This document shows positions 61,785 through 64,000 of a stretch of DNA of 64,000 nt, one piece after another. Made by a program: the position numbers and the translations under genes. The DNA comes from Chitinophagaceae bacterium. GTDB taxonomy: Bacteria; Bacteroidota; Bacteroidia; Chitinophagales; Chitinophagaceae. The notes below the pieces were generated by a model. The model was given only the letters and a program-made list of their open reading frames with translations, ran no database searches and had not been told where the DNA came from. Positions within the stretch are counted from its first letter, which is position 1, and every line of letters begins with the position of its first letter. The stretch lies in NCBI GenBank assembly GCA_016719015.1, contig JADKAZ010000002.1:248001-312000 (forward strand), in the 5' to 3' direction.

Positions 61785-62054
61785 ATGCCTCTAACTACAG
61801 AAAAAAAAGCTTCAGTTTTAAAAACTTATGCCGGTTCAGAAAAAAACACCGGATCTACAGAAGGACAGATTGCCCTTTTGACTGAGCGAATCAGCCAAAT
61901 CAGCGGACACCTTCAGCAAAACAAAAAAGATTTCTCTACTCACCGTGGACTAATGAAATTAGTGGGTGAACGTAAAAGTTTGCTGAATTACTTGCAGAAG
62001 ACTAACCTGACTGGTTATCGCCAGTTGATTGAGAAACTCGGATTAAGAAAGTAA
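61785..62054 (+). CDS. rpsO: Ribosomal protein S15
   Basis: The 89-residue 30S protein has ETEGQIA-like GSTEGQIALLTERI, HLQQNKKDFSTHRGLMKLVGERKSLL and a basic C-terminus, as in all S15. It binds 16S rRNA at the three-way junction. It is followed by a strong hairpin and then pnp, the classical rpsO-pnp neighbourhood. It has a clear promoter. Confidence 0.97.
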   Translation: MPLTTEKKASVLKTYAGSEKNTGSTEGQIALLTERISQISGHLQQNKKDFSTHRGLMKLVGERKSLLNYLQKTNLTGYRQLIEKLGLRK

Positions 62055-62355
62055 GACCAACCCTGCATTCCAAAAAGGAACCTGGGAAAAGTCATTGCGT
62101 CCGAAGTTTAATTTATCAAATTGAATTTCGACATAAGCTTATTCCCAACACCTTTCAGCTGTTGGGAATAACTGTTTTTAGACTACCATTTATTCCGTTG
62201 TTTTAATACTTTTCCTGATGACCGAATGGAGGTAAAACTGGTAAGAATGTAATGCCGGAGATTGTATGGTCAATAAAACAACCGGTTAATAAAATTTTTC
62301 TTTAAAAGTCTGAATGTTTTTAATACGGAACATCAGGCATCAAACATTGAACATT
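62055..62355. other. rpsO-pnp intergenic region, 301 bases
   Basis: No gene is seen. It holds the terminator hairpin at 62139-62171 and an AT-rich presumed pnp promoter/leader with a GTTTTTAATACGGAACATC segment near the end. Confidence 0.6.
62139..62171 (+). terminator. Strong hairpin terminator after rpsO
   Basis: A perfect 12-pair stem (TTATTCCCAACA / TGTTGGGAATAA) with a 9-base loop is followed by CTGTTTTTAG. It lies 84 bases after the rpsO stop and may also affect mRNA decay. Confidence 0.85.
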
Positions 62356-64000
62356 ATGTTACAACAACCAATTCGCAAAACATTTGATATAGGCGGTGGC
62401 CGCATGGTTACCATTGAAACGGGCCGCCTTGCCCGCCAGGCCGATGGAGCTGTTACAGTTTCTATGGGAAATTGTGTGATTCTTGCAACAGTAGTTGCTA
62501 ACAGGGAACCAAAAGAAGGTCAGAGCTTTTTCCCTTTATCTGTAGACTACCAGGAAAAATTTGCTGCTGCAGGTCGTATTCCAGGTTCTTTTTTTAAAAG
62601 GGAAGCCAGGTTGAACGATTATGAAATTTTGACAAGCCGTTTGATTGACCGGGCCCTTCGTCCGTTGTTCCCGGAAGATTATCTATGCGAAGTACAGGTG
62701 CTGTTATCATTAATTTCAAGTGATCCTGAAATAATGCCCGATGCAATGGCTTGTTTAGCCGCATCTGCCGCATTAGCAGTCTCAGATATTCCTATCAAAG
62801 AAATAATATCGGAAGTAAGGGTGTCAAGAGTAAATGGAGAGTTTGTGGTAAATCCAACCCGTAGCCAAATGGAGTTGTCGGACATGGATTTCATCATTGC
62901 TGCTACAGAGAAGAACCTGATGATGGTGGAAGGTGAGGCGCATGAGTGCAGCGAAGCTGATTTATGTAAAGCACTGGAGGTGGCACATGATGCTATCCGC
63001 ATACAGGTAAAGGCGCAGGAAGAACTCAGAGACCTGGCAGGTGTGAAAGGAAAAAGAGATTACAAAAAACCAGAGCAGGATGAAGCGTTAAAAGAAAAAG
63101 TATACGCTTTTGCACAACCTAAGGTTTATGAAATAGCAAAAGGAAAATTAGCCAAACATGAACGCAGCGATCGTTTTTCTGCGTTGCATGATGAGGTGAT
63201 GGCCCATATCAAAGCTGGCTTCGAATTGCCGGAAGGTTCTGAAATGCCTTCACTTACGAAAAAGCTGACCACTGTTTATTACAGCGATCTGCAATACGAC
63301 GTAGTAAGGGATATGATTTTGGATGAGAAAATCCGTCTCGATGGTCGTGAACTTGAGACTGTTCGTCCGCTGGATATGGAAGTGGATGTATTGCCTTCTC
63401 CACATGGAGCAGCCCTGTTTACAAGAGGTGAAACACAATCACTTACAACTGTTACTTTAGGTACTCCATTAGATGAATTATTGGTTGAAAGTGCTGCAAA
63501 ATCAGTTGATTCCAAGTTCTTTTTGCACTATAATTTTCCTCCCTTTTCTACCGGTGAGGTGAAGATGATGAGAGGGCAGAGTCGCCGTGAAGTAGGGCAT
63601 GGTAACCTGGCTATGCGTTCATTAAAACAAATGATGCCAACAGGTGATTTTCCGTATACCGTTAGGGTAGTAAGTGATATCCTTGAGTCAAATGGTTCAT
63701 CATCTATGGCTACAGTTTGTGCCGGTTCTCTTGCCCTGATGGATGCTGGGATTCCTTTCCCAAAACATTTGAGTGGTGTAGCAATGGGATTAATTTCAAA
63801 AGGTGATAAGTATGCAATCCTCACAGATATTTTAGGTGATGAAGATCATCTTGGTGATATGGACTTTAAAGTAACCGGGACAAGAGATGGTATCTGCGGT
63901 GTACAGATGGATATTAAAGTAGATGGTTTGAAAATGGAAGTAATGCAGCAGGCATTGGATCAGGCCCGTCGTGGTCGTTTACATATTCTTGATGCCATGT
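62356..64000 (+). CDS. pnp: Polynucleotide phosphorylase (3' end cut by window)
   Basis: The ATG at 62356 opens MLQQPIRKTFDIGGGRMVTIETGRLARQADGA, the usual N-terminus; the frame stays open for 548 codons to the window edge, so about 150 residues (including KH and S1) are missing. Visible are the first RNase PH-like core (residues about 1-140, with DRALRPLFPE), the helical linker, and the second core with DGRELETVRPLDMEVDVLP, PPFSTGEVKMMRGQSRREVGHG and the DILGDEDHLGDMDFKV metal/phosphate block. It degrades RNA 3'-5' with phosphate. Confidence 0.96.
   Translation, partial: MLQQPIRKTFDIGGGRMVTIETGRLARQADGAVTVSMGNCVILATVVANREPKEGQSFFPLSVDYQEKFAAAGRIPGSFFKREARLNDYEILTSRLIDRALRPLFPEDYLCEVQVLLSLISSDPEIMPDAMACLAASAALAVSDIPIKEIISEVRVSRVNGEFVVNPTRSQMELSDMDFIIAATEKNLMMVEGEAHECSEADLCKALEVAHDAIRIQVKAQEELRDLAGVKGKRDYKKPEQDEALKEKVYAFAQPKVYEIAKGKLAKHERSDRFSALHDEVMAHIKAGFELPEGSEMPSLTKKLTTVYYSDLQYDVVRDMILDEKIRLDGRELETVRPLDMEVDVLPSPHGAALFTRGETQSLTTVTLGTPLDELLVESAAKSVDSKFFLHYNFPPFSTGEVKMMRGQSRREVGHGNLAMRSLKQMMPTGDFPYTVRVVSDILESNGSSSMATVCAGSLALMDAGIPFPKHLSGVAMGLISKGDKYAILTDILGDEDHLGDMDFKVTGTRDGICGVQMDIKVDGLKMEVMQQALDQARRGRLHILDAM

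Overview
The window is chromosomal DNA from an AT-rich member of the Bacteroidota, most likely family Chitinophagaceae. The evidence is the set of lineage-typical families (DUF4270, GSCFA, a paired DUF4331 set, CBM48 and CHAT-TPR proteins, a GlgA with only the N-terminal domain), the frequent lipoprotein signals, and promoters of the Bacteroidetes TTTG/TAnnTTTG type (clearest in front of rpsO). I see no rRNA, tRNA, CRISPR array, phage or transposase.

Layout. 1-6326 (minus strand): a GlcNAc/glycan catabolic set, namely a CocE-type hydrolase, a secreted GH20 hexosaminidase and a NagB-PIG-L fusion cut by the window edge. 6409-11208: a 1599-residue TPR protein ending in a CHAT caspase-like domain. 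11286-14178: an NTF2-like protein, two pirins and an FMN reductase. 14332-21693: sugar catabolism (aspartylglucosaminidase, CutC, two TIM-barrel isomerases, an MFS carrier, a Gfo/Idh/MocA dehydrogenase, a lipoprotein cytochrome c and a DUF1080 lipoprotein), resembling a keto-sugar pathway. 21707-24194: pfkA-pyk. 24380-29144: a protein sharing a domain with the CHAT protein, prolyl oligopeptidase, an unknown exported protein and an RmlD-like reductase. 29480-32083: DUF4331 pair plus TPR lipoprotein. 32080-37322: arginase family, universal stress protein, a small monooxygenase-like protein, L,D-transpeptidase, DUF4241.

37448-45171 is the most distinctive region. It is a tightly packed minus-strand operon: DUF3095, FAD monooxygenase, methyltransferase, type III polyketide synthase, FabL-like enoyl reductase, FabZ-like dehydratase, FabF-like ketosynthase, acyl carrier protein and phosphopantetheinyl transferase. 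It looks like a dedicated type II fatty-acid module that builds an acyl starter for a type III PKS, followed by O- or C-methylation and hydroxylation to an alkylresorcinol or alkylquinone-like lipid. The methyltransferase carries an in-frame TGA, so the pathway may be cut short in this strain, or the base call may be wrong.

45321-54683: a CBM48 protein, acyl desaturase, RRM protein, membrane-bound class III cyclase, cell-wall amidase, heptose adenylyltransferase, a flippase-like protein, PanC, GlgA-like protein and DUF4270. 54787-64000: metK, rlmB, a frameshifted hydroxymethylglutaryl-CoA lyase, GSCFA, galM with a NahK-like kinase, a MiaE-like hydroxylase, rpsO and the 5' part of pnp.

Two coding genes (methyltransferase and HMG-CoA lyase) are broken by single-base events. 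Several intergenic inverted repeats resemble repeat words common in Bacteroidota genomes.
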